21,342 nt of DNA from Bacteroidota bacterium (GCA_018267795.1 JAFDXS010000003.1:1-21342); one strand, 5' to 3'. Shown: positions 1 to 8,125, numbered from the stretch's first letter. Program-made: numbers and translations. The notes: generated from the letters alone by a model not told the origin.

Positions 1-1037
1 AAAACAATGCTTATACTACCAACGATATTACTAACTACTATATACAACTGCCACTCCAAAACCTGGAAACAGCCTTTTGGCTGGAAAGCGACCGCATGCT
101 CTCTTTGGCATTCAGTGAAAAGAGCCTTGATGTGCAGCGCAAAGTGGTAAGTGAAGAATTTAAAGAGCATTACCTCAATCAGCCGTACGGCGATGCATGG
201 CACCACATCAGGCAGATGGCTTATAAAAAGCATCCTTACCAGTGGATGACCATTGGCCTTAACCTGAAGCACATAGAAGATGCAAAACTGGAAGATGTAA
301 AAGCATTTTTCTTTAAACACTATACACCGGCTAATGCCATCATGTGCGTGGCTGGAAATGTAACATTGGAGCAGGTAAAAGAACTGGCGGAAAAATGGTT
401 TGGCCCTATTCCTTCTGGTGAGAAGTATGTGCGTCAGCTTCCTGCAGAACCTGCACAGCAACAGGCACGTATGGAAACAAGCTATTCTGATGTACCGCTG
501 GATGCTCTATACAAAACATGGCATATAGCTGGTCGCCTTAGCGCGCCATACTATGCTACAGATCTCATTACCGAGATAATGGGCAATGGCTATGCTTCCC
601 GCCTTTACCAACGTTTGGTGAAAGAAGAGCAGCTTTTCAGCAACATCAGTTGCTATCACACCGGTAGCCTTGATCCGGGCTTGCTGGTAGTAGAAGGGAA
701 AGTGCGCGAGGGCATAACGCTGGAAACGGCAAATGAAGCAGTAGAAAGAGAAATTAAGAAACTGGTGGCTGAAGGCGTAACTGAAGAAGAATTGCAGAAA
801 GCAAAAAATAAGATAGAAGCTATGATCTCATTTGAAGACATGACACTTCTATCCCGTGCAAATAACCTTGCCTTTTACGAGCTACTGGGTGATGCTGCAC
901 TAATAAATGAAGAATGGAACAAATACCAGGGAGTATCTGCAAAGTTCCTGCAGGAAACTGCCGCAGATATTTTCAGAAGTGAAAACAGCAGTACACTGTT
1001 TTACAAAAAGAAAGCAGCAATTGAAGCAGTAGCATAA
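1..1037 (+). CDS. M16 family zinc peptidase, 5'-truncated by the window edge
   Basis: The reading frame is open from base 3 without a start, so the gene begins upstream. The first ATG in frame (96) is internal. About 345 residues remain of a family usually 410-450 long. The opening run contains N-A-Y-T-x-x-D-I-T and the L-E-S-D-R-M block, which in M16 peptidases follow the HxxEH zinc motif; that motif should lie just outside the window. The second Glu of V-V-S-E-E-F (about 156-158) sits where the third zinc ligand is expected. The rest fits the C-terminal M16 half. Family knowledge: these metallopeptidases work in the periplasm or envelope, and in Bacteroidota often occur as active/inactive pairs. 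Whether this copy is active cannot be judged without its N-terminus. A TlpA-like gene follows after 23 bases, suggesting cotranscription. Confidence 0.88.
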   Translation, partial: NNAYTTNDITNYYIQLPLQNLETAFWLESDRMLSLAFSEKSLDVQRKVVSEEFKEHYLNQPYGDAWHHIRQMAYKKHPYQWMTIGLNLKHIEDAKLEDVKAFFFKHYTPANAIMCVAGNVTLEQVKELAEKWFGPIPSGEKYVRQLPAEPAQQQARMETSYSDVPLDALYKTWHIAGRLSAPYYATDLITEIMGNGYASRLYQRLVKEEQLFSNISCYHTGSLDPGLLVVEGKVREGITLETANEAVEREIKKLVAEGVTEEELQKAKNKIEAMISFEDMTLLSRANNLAFYELLGDAALINEEWNKYQGVSAKFLQETAADIFRSENSSTLFYKKKAAIEAVA

Positions 1038-1049
1038 TTGTAGCTACAA
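1038..1049. repeat. Perfect 12-bp palindrome between the M16 and TlpA-like genes
   Basis: TTGTAGCTACAA is its own reverse complement and occupies half of the 23-base gap. It begins right after the M16 stop codon and ends 11 bases before the next start. It could be a small operator or chance; there is no second copy to compare. Confidence 0.3.
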
Positions 1050-1060
1050 CAATCACGTAT

Positions 1061-1630
1061 ATGAAGCAGGCCATAATTGCATTAGTACTGTTCTTTATTT
1101 GCAATGAGGCATTTGCCCAGCAGTCAACTATGCCTGCTGCAAGCGCATTGGGGAATAACTACGAGTCAATATTCAAAAGCCATGTAGGCAATACCTACGT
1201 GCCTTTTGACATTACCACTACAGATGGCAGACACCTCACCAACCAGTCTTGCAAAGGAAAGATTGTGGTGCTGAATTTCTGGTTTGAAGACTGCGGTGGC
1301 TGCCGTGGCGAGATCAAATATCTGAATGCTTTGTATGACAGTCTGAAAAAAGATACTGACGTAGAATTTGTGGCAGTAACCTTTGACAAAAAAGAAACGC
1401 TACCCTCGTTTATTAAGACCTTTAAACTCAATTACCCCATTGCAACTATCAGCAGCCAGAATGAGGCCTATCGTATGAATTACAGGATGGGCTTCCCAAC
1501 TAATATTATTCTTGACAAATCGGGCAAAGTAGCTATGATGAAAATGGGTATTTCTGATAAAGAAAGTCGTTTCCACATGTCTACGCAGCAGGTTTATGAT
1601 AAAATATCATCGCTTAAAGCAGTCAATTAA
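1061..1630 (+). CDS. Secreted TlpA-like thioredoxin-fold oxidoreductase
   Basis: The 189-residue product starts with a hydrophobic signal peptide ending near A-F-A-Q (residues 1-20). The mature part has the redoxin/TlpA pattern: G-K-I-V-V-L-N-F-W, then the redox pair C78-G-G-C81, and the cis-proline loop G-F-P-T around Pro146. Family knowledge: such proteins act in the periplasm as thiol-disulfide reductases, for example in cytochrome c maturation or repair of periplasmic proteins. No heme-maturation gene lies nearby, so the partner is unknown. The gene sits 23 bases after the M16 gene and 14 bases before the flavoprotein gene, and the three probably form one transcript. No Shine-Dalgarno sequence is evident. 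The fold assignment is firm, the exact role is not. Confidence 0.88.
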   Translation: MKQAIIALVLFFICNEAFAQQSTMPAASALGNNYESIFKSHVGNTYVPFDITTTDGRHLTNQSCKGKIVVLNFWFEDCGGCRGEIKYLNALYDSLKKDTDVEFVAVTFDKKETLPSFIKTFKLNYPIATISSQNEAYRMNYRMGFPTNIILDKSGKVAMMKMGISDKESRFHMSTQQVYDKISSLKAVN

Positions 1631-1644
1631 ACTCACTATTACAC

Positions 1645-2625
1645 ATGCTTTTTGAAGGAAAATTTACAAACGAGCAGAATGCTTTCAATAACCGCATCAC
1701 TCAGTTATTTGGCATACGCTACCCTATCATCCAGGCTGGCATGATATGGGCTTCCGGCTGGCGGCTGGCGGCGGCAGTGAGCAATGCAGGTGGCCTTGGC
1801 ATCATAGGTGCCGGCAGCATGTATCCTGAAATTCTCCGTGAGCATATACAGAAATGCAAGCAGGCAACAGGCAAACCATTTGCCGTAAACCTGCCCCTGC
1901 TTTACCCAGATATTGAAAAGCATGTAGCAATAATAATAGAAGAGAAAGTGCCAATAGTGTTTACATCTGCTGGCAATCCCAAAACATGGACTGCAAAGCT
2001 AAAGGAGCAAGGCATAACCGTAGTGCATGTAGTCTCCAGTGCAAAATTCGCAAAGAAGAGCCAGGAGGCAGGTGTAGATGCTGTAGTTGCAGAGGGGTTT
2101 GAGGCTGGCGGCCATAACGGCCGGGAAGAGACTACCACGCTTTGCCTCATTCCAGCTGTTCGCCAGGCCATTACTATTCCGCTCATAGCGGCAGGCGGTA
2201 TCGCTACTGGTCGCGCTATGTATGCTATGATGGCATTGGGCGCTGAAGGCGTGCAAATGGGTTCGCGCTTTGTGTGTAGCCCGGAGGCCTCCAGCAATGC
2301 AGCATTTAAAGAAGCAGTAATAAAAGCAGATGAGGGCGATACTGTGGTAACACTAAAAAAACTCACACCTGTGCGCCTTATAAAAAATCAATTTTACCAG
2401 CAGGTGCAGGAAGCAGAAAACAGCTGTGCGACTACAGACGAGTTACAGGACTTATTAGGTCGCGCACGCGCCAAGCATGGCATGTTTGAGGGTGATCTGA
2501 ACGAGGGTGAATTAGAAATAGGCCAGGTAAGCAGCATAATAAAAGAAATAAAGCCCGCCGGCGACATAGTACAGGAAGTATGGAATGAATTTAAAGCAAC
2601 TGCAGCTAACCCATTTACTTACTAA
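1645..2625 (+). CDS. FabK/nitronate monooxygenase family FMN enzyme
   Basis: This 326-residue TIM-barrel flavoprotein has the family landmarks: the N-terminal Y-P-I-I-Q-A-G-M block (27-33), A-G-G-L-G-I-I-G (48-55), E-G-F-E-A-G-G-H-N-G-R with the expected catalytic His157, the FMN-phosphate loop A-A-G-G-I-A-T-G (182-189), and G-V-Q-M-G-S-R-F (202-209). From memory of the families, the whole length lines up well with FabK, the flavin-dependent enoyl-ACP reductase, including the V-R-x-I-K-N-Q stretch near 243-249. Homologues in this phylum are commonly labelled nitronate monooxygenase. Activity could therefore be the last step of fatty acid elongation or oxidation of nitronates. A FabI-type reductase lies about 3.4 kb downstream. 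The gene is last in its putative operon, and a hairpin follows its stop after 3 bases. Confidence 0.85.
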   Translation: MLFEGKFTNEQNAFNNRITQLFGIRYPIIQAGMIWASGWRLAAAVSNAGGLGIIGAGSMYPEILREHIQKCKQATGKPFAVNLPLLYPDIEKHVAIIIEEKVPIVFTSAGNPKTWTAKLKEQGITVVHVVSSAKFAKKSQEAGVDAVVAEGFEAGGHNGREETTTLCLIPAVRQAITIPLIAAGGIATGRAMYAMMALGAEGVQMGSRFVCSPEASSNAAFKEAVIKADEGDTVVTLKKLTPVRLIKNQFYQQVQEAENSCATTDELQDLLGRARAKHGMFEGDLNEGELEIGQVSSIIKEIKPAGDIVQEVWNEFKATAANPFTY

Positions 2626-2628
2626 CAC

Positions 2629-2653
2629 AAATGCCCGCATTATGCGGGCATTT
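2629..2653. terminator. Perfect bidirectional hairpin between convergent genes
   Basis: Eleven bases (2629-2639) pair perfectly with 2643-2653 around a 3-base loop; the core is GCCCGC/GCGGGC. The AAA/TTT ends give a short T run on either strand, but no long T tract follows. It lies 3 bases after the flavoprotein stop and 26 bases beyond the DUF2130 stop, so it could end transcription from both sides. Confidence 0.72.
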
Positions 2654-2679
2654 GCTTCTATATAATTTCTGCAAAAAAA

Positions 2680-3864
2680 TTAATCTATCAGGTAGTTCGG
2701 TTCATCTGAAATCAGGTTCAGGTCTACACTTTCCATACCTGCTATACCTTCTATCGAGCCTTTTATATGTGCTGCATTCAGCAGCACCTTTTCCAGTTGC
2801 TTTTCTCTCGCCTTCCATAGTTTTTCCATCTGGTCGCGCTCTTTCTGTATCGATATTTTCATAGCCATAAAGCCCTCACGTATTGCCTTCCATTGTCCGG
2901 AAAATTCGTGGCTTATCAGGTAGTTATACAGCAAAGTCATCTTATCCCCTTTATTATCCTGGTTCTTGGTAGCTGTATATATTTTCATCACCAGGTCACG
3001 CATCACATTTGCCAGTGCCCGCACCTCGCTGAAGTTACATATCCACACACCGTCCTTCTCTCCAAAGCATTCCATATCCTTGGGCATTGACTGTGTTACA
3101 ATAATAGCCACATCTGCACCCAGGCTACGCATATCCGATTTCAGCTTTTCTATCCACTCTATGCTAAAGTCTTTAGTGCGCTTACTTTCATATATTATTT
3201 TACCGCACTCCTGCCCAAAGTTGTTGCGCACTGTTTGTATGCAATCTGCACCACGTACTCCTTTGCCTACTTCACTTACCACATCAAAAGGAAATGCATT
3301 ACGTAGCAACGCTTCCAGCGCCAACTCCTGCACTTCGCCCTGTAGCTGCATGCTGCCTTGTTCTGCTTTTCTGCGCATCTCCTCGGCCAGTTTACGCTGG
3401 TCTTCCAGTTGCTTCTCCAGTTCCTTCACTTTCATCTGGTATTCCTGTTCCCTCACTTTCTGGCGCTCATCCTCATCCTTTCGCAGCACTTCCTGCAGTT
3501 TTCCCCGTTCCTCTATTAGTGCTCTCTTCAGCTTCAGCTCCATTTCCTGTTCCTGGGCCATTAGTTTGTCTTTCAGCTCCAGCAGTTCCATTTCTTTATT
3601 GCTTGCTGCCTTTAGCTTCTCATCTCTTTCACCCAGCAATTTTTGAAAATATTTCAGTTGACCGTCAAACTCCTCGGTAATATTTTTACGCAGTTGTTGT
3701 TGCAGTTGCATTTCCCGGTCACGAAATTCATCTTCTTTTTTCTTTTGTGCTTCTTTCCATTTCTCACGAAATTCCCTTGCCACCTCTTCTCGCACCGATT
3801 GCGCTATGGCATCGTTAGGCTCAAATGAGGTATTACAATTAGGACATATTATGGTAGTATTCAT
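2680..3864 (-). CDS. DUF2130 coiled-coil protein with PD-(D/E)xK nuclease-like fold
   Basis: A 394-residue protein. The N-terminus carries a half zinc ribbon (C7-P-N-C10). A long charged coiled coil rich in Glu, Lys, Arg and Gln follows, from about 20 to 180. The C-terminal half is the DUF2130 domain, in which G-A-D207 and Y-E226-S-K228 resemble the D...ExK metal site of restriction-like nucleases. Family knowledge: DUF2130 proteins are widespread and poorly characterised; the nuclease relationship rests on fold, not on a known reaction. The start chosen is the ATG at 3864. An in-frame TTG three codons upstream is less likely because the conserved ribbon begins right after the ATG. It is transcribed alone, divergently from the PorE-like gene. 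Function unknown. Confidence 0.85.
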   Translation of the reverse strand: MNTTIICPNCNTSFEPNDAIAQSVREEVAREFREKWKEAQKKKEDEFRDREMQLQQQLRKNITEEFDGQLKYFQKLLGERDEKLKAASNKEMELLELKDKLMAQEQEMELKLKRALIEERGKLQEVLRKDEDERQKVREQEYQMKVKELEKQLEDQRKLAEEMRRKAEQGSMQLQGEVQELALEALLRNAFPFDVVSEVGKGVRGADCIQTVRNNFGQECGKIIYESKRTKDFSIEWIEKLKSDMRSLGADVAIIVTQSMPKDMECFGEKDGVWICNFSEVRALANVMRDLVMKIYTATKNQDNKGDKMTLLYNYLISHEFSGQWKAIREGFMAMKISIQKERDQMEKLWKAREKQLEKVLLNAAHIKGSIEGIAGMESVDLNLISDEPNYLID

Positions 3865-3876
3865 ACGCGTCAATAT

Positions 3877-3886
3877 CTGTTAACAG
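3877..3886. promoter_or_regulatory. Palindrome in the divergent DUF2130/PorE-like spacer
   Basis: CTGTTAACAG is a perfect 10-bp inverted repeat, 12 bases upstream of the DUF2130 ATG and in the only spacer shared with the divergent gene. The position fits an operator, but a palindrome this short can arise by chance. Confidence 0.3.
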
Positions 3887-3952
3887 AACATTACAAATAT
3901 CGGATTTATGAGGAACAAGAACTCCTTATTATTTTTATGTATTTTTCGCTCC

Positions 3953-5854
3953 ATGCGCACAAAGCTGCTACTCATTCTTTGTTGTTTATTGGCATATATA
4001 GCTGCACCTGCACAGGAAGTGCCGGCCAGGGCATATCGCCTGTATATGAAGGCTATGGCCTACAAAGCCAAGAAGGAAACAGACAAGGCGTGTAAAGAAA
4101 TGCAGAAAGCCATAGACGCTTATGGTGCTTATACCGATGCTTATAGCGCCTTAGGTGAATGGTATTTCAATATGCACCAGTTCACGCTTTCTGCCGGTGT
4201 GTTCGACAGGGCTTCAAAGAGTTGCCCTGGTGGCAAATCTGCTTTCGCAAAGCCGCTGGCAAGAAGCCTCATATTTGGTGGCAATCCCACTGAAGGCATG
4301 AAGGCCCTCAGTATGCAGAGCAATTCCGGCAATGACAGAGAAAGTAAAAAGCTGCTCGACCAAGCTTATTTTATAGAAAAAACTATTGGTGCTGCATGGA
4401 AGGACACAGCCTTCAATATGGGTCCGCGTGTAAATACAAAAAACGCCGAAGTATTCCCTTTTATCTCTGCCGATACGCAGACGTTCTATTTCACCCGTCG
4501 CGTCAACAATATAGACCTTGATTTCTACTATGCAGTACCTGATAGTTGTGGTGGCTGGTTTACAGCCCGCAACATGGGCAGTCCTCCTAATACTCCGGAC
4601 CAGGAAGTAGGTCAAACTATCTCTGCAGATAATCACTACCTCTTTTTTACCCGCTGTGAAAACAGGAGCGAAGATGGCTGGACGCAGGGAGGCTGTGACT
4701 TGTACATGGCTTATCGCTCAGACAGTATATGGTCTGTACCGCAAAGCTTTGGCGCTACTATCAATACACCCAGCTACGAGGGTATGGCCTGCTTATCGGC
4801 TGATAATCGCGAATTATATTTTGTGAGTGATCGTCCCGGCGGCTATGGCGGTATGGATATCTGGGTATCCTCTTTCCAGGATGGTCTATGGCAGGAACCA
4901 CGCAATCTGGGGCCTACCATTAATACCGCAGGCAATGAAACTGCCCCCTTCCTTCATATAGACAACAAGACACTCTACTTTGCCAGCGATGGCCGCGTAG
5001 GTATGGGTGGCAGCGACCTTTATATGGCTCGTCGCACAGGTGATACTACATGGTCTGCACCTGTTAATATGGGCTATCCTATCAATACACCCTACGATGA
5101 AATGAGTGTGTCTGCAACTATTGACGGACAAAAACTATACTTCGCTTCAGACCGCGACAGCCTCGCAGGCAATTACGATATGTACGAGATGCATCTGCCT
5201 GATGAGCTGCAACCTAAGCCCGTAGGCTATGTAAAAGGTTATATATACGATAGTCTCACCAAAGAAAGACTCACATCTTCCAGCATTTACGTTAGCGATG
5301 CCATAAAGGGCGATACCCTGTATCACTTTATGTCAAACAGGGGAGATGGCAGCTTTATGATAACACTGCCTGTAGATGGCCAATACATTTTTGGAGCAGA
5401 CCATATAGGCTATATGGACAAACAAGACACCATTTCTTTTTCTAAAGATTTTCTTCAAAAATCATATCAGCAAACCATAAGTCTTTTACCCAACGACTAT
5501 CAGAAACCCGTATCAGACAGCCTGATTTTCACTGTGCATTTCCCTAAGAACAGTTATAAACTTTCAGACTCTGATATCATAAATATCAAACAGGCTATGG
5601 CACCCTGGATGCCGCAAATTGCTACCCTTACCATCTTTGTCAATGGCTATACCGACAATTCAGGTACACCTATGATTAATGAAAGCTTGTCTTTCCAGCG
5701 TGCTGGCCTGGTAAAAGAAGACATTATGATGCTGGGCATAGAAGAAGGGCAGATATATTCCCAGGGCTGGGGTGAGGCTAATCCTATTGCACCAAACGAC
5801 CAGGAAGACAATATGTCCAAAAATCGAAGAGTAGAGATCATTGTCCGATATTAA
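3953..5854 (+). CDS. PorE-like envelope protein: TPR, PD40 propeller, CRD-like fold, OmpA domain
   Basis: From the ATG at 3953 the product has 633 residues and begins directly with a signal peptide (1-21, ending A-A-P-A-Q). An upstream in-frame ATG at 3908 would bury that signal behind 15 extra residues. A near -7 box, TATTTTTC at 3940-3947, also favours 3953. Domains in order: TPR-like helices (about 25-145); five PD40/WD40-like repeats (about 165-412) with recurring S-A-D-N-x-x-L-Y-F and G-G-x-D-L-Y-M-A patterns; a carboxypeptidase regulatory-like beta domain (about 423-512); and an OmpA C-terminal peptidoglycan-binding domain (525-633) with G-Y-T-D-N-S-G and N-R-R-V-E-I. This is the order described for PorE, which links the T9SS to peptidoglycan. 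Bacteroidota carry several such paralogues, and no lipobox is visible here although PorE is a lipoprotein, so the PorE identity is only plausible. Confidence 0.87.
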   Translation: MRTKLLLILCCLLAYIAAPAQEVPARAYRLYMKAMAYKAKKETDKACKEMQKAIDAYGAYTDAYSALGEWYFNMHQFTLSAGVFDRASKSCPGGKSAFAKPLARSLIFGGNPTEGMKALSMQSNSGNDRESKKLLDQAYFIEKTIGAAWKDTAFNMGPRVNTKNAEVFPFISADTQTFYFTRRVNNIDLDFYYAVPDSCGGWFTARNMGSPPNTPDQEVGQTISADNHYLFFTRCENRSEDGWTQGGCDLYMAYRSDSIWSVPQSFGATINTPSYEGMACLSADNRELYFVSDRPGGYGGMDIWVSSFQDGLWQEPRNLGPTINTAGNETAPFLHIDNKTLYFASDGRVGMGGSDLYMARRTGDTTWSAPVNMGYPINTPYDEMSVSATIDGQKLYFASDRDSLAGNYDMYEMHLPDELQPKPVGYVKGYIYDSLTKERLTSSSIYVSDAIKGDTLYHFMSNRGDGSFMITLPVDGQYIFGADHIGYMDKQDTISFSKDFLQKSYQQTISLLPNDYQKPVSDSLIFTVHFPKNSYKLSDSDIINIKQAMAPWMPQIATLTIFVNGYTDNSGTPMINESLSFQRAGLVKEDIMMLGIEEGQIYSQGWGEANPIAPNDQEDNMSKNRRVEIIVRY

Positions 5855-5947
5855 AGAATACATCAATATAGCAGGCATAATACGGTATTCCATTTAGCCA
5901 TTTCATTCCCATTAGTTGCATTACCGCATTCCATCACATTTTTTTTC

Positions 5948-5955
5948 TACTTTTA
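5948..5955 (+). promoter_or_regulatory. Possible -7 box for fabI
   Basis: TACTTTTA matches the Bacteroidota -7 consensus TAnnTTTG at all but the last base and lies 27 bases before the fabI ATG. No TTTG is found at the expected -33 distance. Confidence 0.35.
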
Positions 5956-5982
5956 CAGCCATATTATTAAAGCAATTGGCTC

Positions 5983-6819
5983 ATGGCAAATCAACTGTTA
6001 AAAGGAAAGAAAGGTATTATATTCGGTGCGCTTGATGAGCGTTCTATAGCATGGAAAGCTGCCCAGCAGGCTGTGGCCGAAGGCGCACAAATAGTGCTTA
6101 GCAATGCACCCATTGCGCTGCGCATGGGCAAGATAAATGAGCTGGCTAAAGAATGTAACGCAACAGTGATAGCTGCTGATGCTACCTCACTTACAGACCT
6201 TGAAGCACTCATGAACCAGAGCATGGAAGTTCTTGGCGGCAAGATGGATTTCATACTTCACTCTATAGGCATGTCTCCTAATGTGCGCAAGAACATCGAG
6301 TATACAGATACTAACTATGATAATTTCCATAAAACACTTGACATATCTGCCCTTTCCCTGCACAGGGTATTACAAACAGCTATGAAGTTGGATGCATTAA
6401 ATGAGTGGTCTTCCGTTGTAGCACTTAGCTACATTGCTGCCCAACGCAGCTTCCCAGGCTATAATGACATGGCAGATGCTAAGGCCCTGTTGGAAAGCAT
6501 AGCACGCAGCTTTGGTTATCACTATGGCTTCGCTAAAAAAGTTCGTGTAAATACCGTTTCACAGTCTCCTACGGTTACCACTGCGGGTTCAGGCGTATCT
6601 GGTTTCGATGTATTTTATACTTATGCCGAGAAAATGTCTCCATTAGGCAATGCCAGTGCAGAAGATTGTGCTAAGTTCTGTGCACTGCTGTTCAGCGACT
6701 ATACACGTATGGTTACCATGCAGAACCTTTTCCACGATGGCGGCTTCTCTAACACAGGCGTAAGCCACCTGATAGTGGAAGAAATACAGAAAATAGCTAC
6801 CGAAAGCGCCAATGGCTAA
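5983..6819 (+). CDS. fabI: Enoyl-[acyl-carrier-protein] reductase, NADH type (FabI)
   Basis: FabI reduces trans-2-enoyl-ACP in the last step of each fatty acid elongation cycle, in the cytoplasm. The 278-residue length is close to Bacteroidota FabI proteins. The glycine-rich cofactor region G-I-I-F-G-A-L-D-E-R-S-I-A-W (11-24), H-S-I-G (93-96) and the catalytic pair Y160-x6-K167 are present, with the second conserved Tyr at 150. S-Q-S-P-T (193-197) takes the place of the S-A-G-P-I loop of E. coli FabI, as usual in this phylum. The C-terminal D-G-G-F-S-N-T-G is also typical. The gene lies 128 bases after the PorE-like gene and 69 bases before porQ, with promoter-like boxes in both gaps, so it may be transcribed alone. 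A FabK-like gene is close by. Confidence 0.95.
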   Translation: MANQLLKGKKGIIFGALDERSIAWKAAQQAVAEGAQIVLSNAPIALRMGKINELAKECNATVIAADATSLTDLEALMNQSMEVLGGKMDFILHSIGMSPNVRKNIEYTDTNYDNFHKTLDISALSLHRVLQTAMKLDALNEWSSVVALSYIAAQRSFPGYNDMADAKALLESIARSFGYHYGFAKKVRVNTVSQSPTVTTAGSGVSGFDVFYTYAEKMSPLGNASAEDCAKFCALLFSDYTRMVTMQNLFHDGGFSNTGVSHLIVEEIQKIATESANG

Positions 6820-6873
6820 GCTTTTTTAATTCAAATAGCAATATTTCTCCTGCTGTAGCGTTTTTATAGCACT

Positions 6874-6881
6874 TAGATTTG
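6874..6881 (+). promoter_or_regulatory. -7 promoter box for porQ
   Basis: TAGATTTG is a perfect TAnnTTTG match ending 7 bases before the porQ ATG. Transcription would start almost at the start codon, giving a very short or absent leader. No consensus -33 TTTG is seen at the usual distance. Confidence 0.5.
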
Positions 6882-6888
6882 TACCTAT

Positions 6889-8004
6889 ATGCATGTACGT
6901 GGTGTCTTTAAATTAGCTTTTTTACTACTGTGCTTTGGCGCTCATGCAGCCATAGCACAGGTAGTAGGCGGGCAATCTGCTTTTGAGTTTTTACGTTTGT
7001 CTAATGCACCGCACGTTTCAGCTTTAGGTGGTATTAACGTCGCTAACCCTGACGATGACATTGCACTTGCATTGCAAAACCCTTCGCTCATGCGTCCGGG
7101 CCTGCACAATGAGTTAGAGCTTAACTACAATAGCTATTACGCAGGTATTGGCATTGCCAATCTTAGCTATGGCTATTATGTCCCTGATTTAAATACAGCT
7201 TTCTTTCTGGGCGTTCAGAACGTCAATTACGGTTCTTTTACGCAAACAGATAACTTGGGCAACCAATACGGCGAATTTCATGCAAGCGAGTACGCTGTTT
7301 CTGTAGGTGCTTCCCGTAGCTACGGTGAGCGCTGGCGCTATGGTGCAGACCTTAAGTTTGCCAGCTCTACTCTATATGACTATTCTGCCAAGGCTTTGCT
7401 TTGCGATGTCGGTATCAACTATATAGATACTGTCAATCTTATTGATATTGGCGCCTCAGCAAAGAATATGGGTGTCATGCTCAAAGACTATACTAAAGGC
7501 ATCCAGGAACCACTCCCTTTCGATTTGCAATTAGGTATTTCAAAAGAATTTAAGCATCTCCCTTTACGCTTATTTGCTACCATCCACCATTTATATCAAT
7601 GGGATATTCGCTATAACAATCCCGCAGATGTTTCGCAGAGCAGCATCTTTGGCAATACAGATACCAACAAAAGTACCGGCAGTAATAAACCATACTTTGC
7701 AGATATCCTGTTTCGCCACTTTATTTTTGGCGCAGAGCTTACCCTTGGTCACCGCCTTGTTCTTACTGCTGCCTACAATCATTTACAGCGTGCCGAACTT
7801 GCATTGTCAGAGCATCCTGGCCTTGCAGGCTTCAATTTTGGTGTTGGACTAATGCTCAATAAGTTCCAGGTGCATTATGCCCGTTCCTATTATTATATAG
7901 GTGGCGCTTACAATGAGTTTGGCATTACTATGTCCCTCAATAAGCTTATGGGCATGGGCAAACCAGGCAAGTCAACATGGAATAATGTTTATCCTAACTG
8001 GTAA
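6889..8004 (+). CDS. porQ: Type IX secretion system protein PorQ
   Basis: A 371-residue outer-membrane beta-barrel-type protein with a signal peptide (about 1-24, ending A-I-A-Q). It shows the PorQ N-terminal signature: a F-x-F-L-R-L-S stretch, then S-A-L-G-G-I-N-V and an A-L-Q-N-P-S-L block. Y-G-S-F-T-Q-T-D and E-P-L-P-F-D-L-Q-L-G-I-S match PorQ proteins as I remember them. Family knowledge: PorQ works with PorV, PorU and PorZ at the outer-membrane attachment/shuttle stage of the T9SS, which handles cargo with C-terminal sorting domains. A likely cargo, the M1 aminopeptidase, is encoded at 9226-11175 on the other strand. The start is supported by the signal peptide and by the -7 box just upstream. 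Confidence 0.85.
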   Translation: MHVRGVFKLAFLLLCFGAHAAIAQVVGGQSAFEFLRLSNAPHVSALGGINVANPDDDIALALQNPSLMRPGLHNELELNYNSYYAGIGIANLSYGYYVPDLNTAFFLGVQNVNYGSFTQTDNLGNQYGEFHASEYAVSVGASRSYGERWRYGADLKFASSTLYDYSAKALLCDVGINYIDTVNLIDIGASAKNMGVMLKDYTKGIQEPLPFDLQLGISKEFKHLPLRLFATIHHLYQWDIRYNNPADVSQSSIFGNTDTNKSTGSNKPYFADILFRHFIFGAELTLGHRLVLTAAYNHLQRAELALSEHPGLAGFNFGVGLMLNKFQVHYARSYYYIGGAYNEFGITMSLNKLMGMGKPGKSTWNNVYPNW

Positions 8005-8125
8005 TATATACCCTTTTGTTGTTGGCACAATAATATATGCTTGATTGTTAATGCTATTCTGTTACAACAGCGGCAAACCTTAAACATCTGCAACTACGCT
8101 CTGCACTATTAAGAGTCATTATTTA

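Noticed and set aside
2966..3680. Long plus-strand frames (226 and 128 residues) opposite the DUF2130 gene
   Set aside because: They are Ser- or Pro-rich mirror images of a coiled-coil coding region, with no domain or start signal; the minus-strand protein explains the sequence.
3908..3910. Upstream ATG for the PorE-like protein
   Set aside because: It adds 15 residues before a clear signal peptide that starts cleanly at 3953, though it cannot be fully excluded.
4640..5190. Repeated segments within the PorE-like gene as a possible DNA repeat array
   Set aside because: The similarity is at protein level (PD40 blades) and the DNA copies have diverged; it is domain repetition, not a repeat array.
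8005..8125. Spacer after porQ as a possible small RNA or tRNA
   Set aside because: No cloverleaf, strong stem or terminator could be found by eye; only short imperfect repeats.
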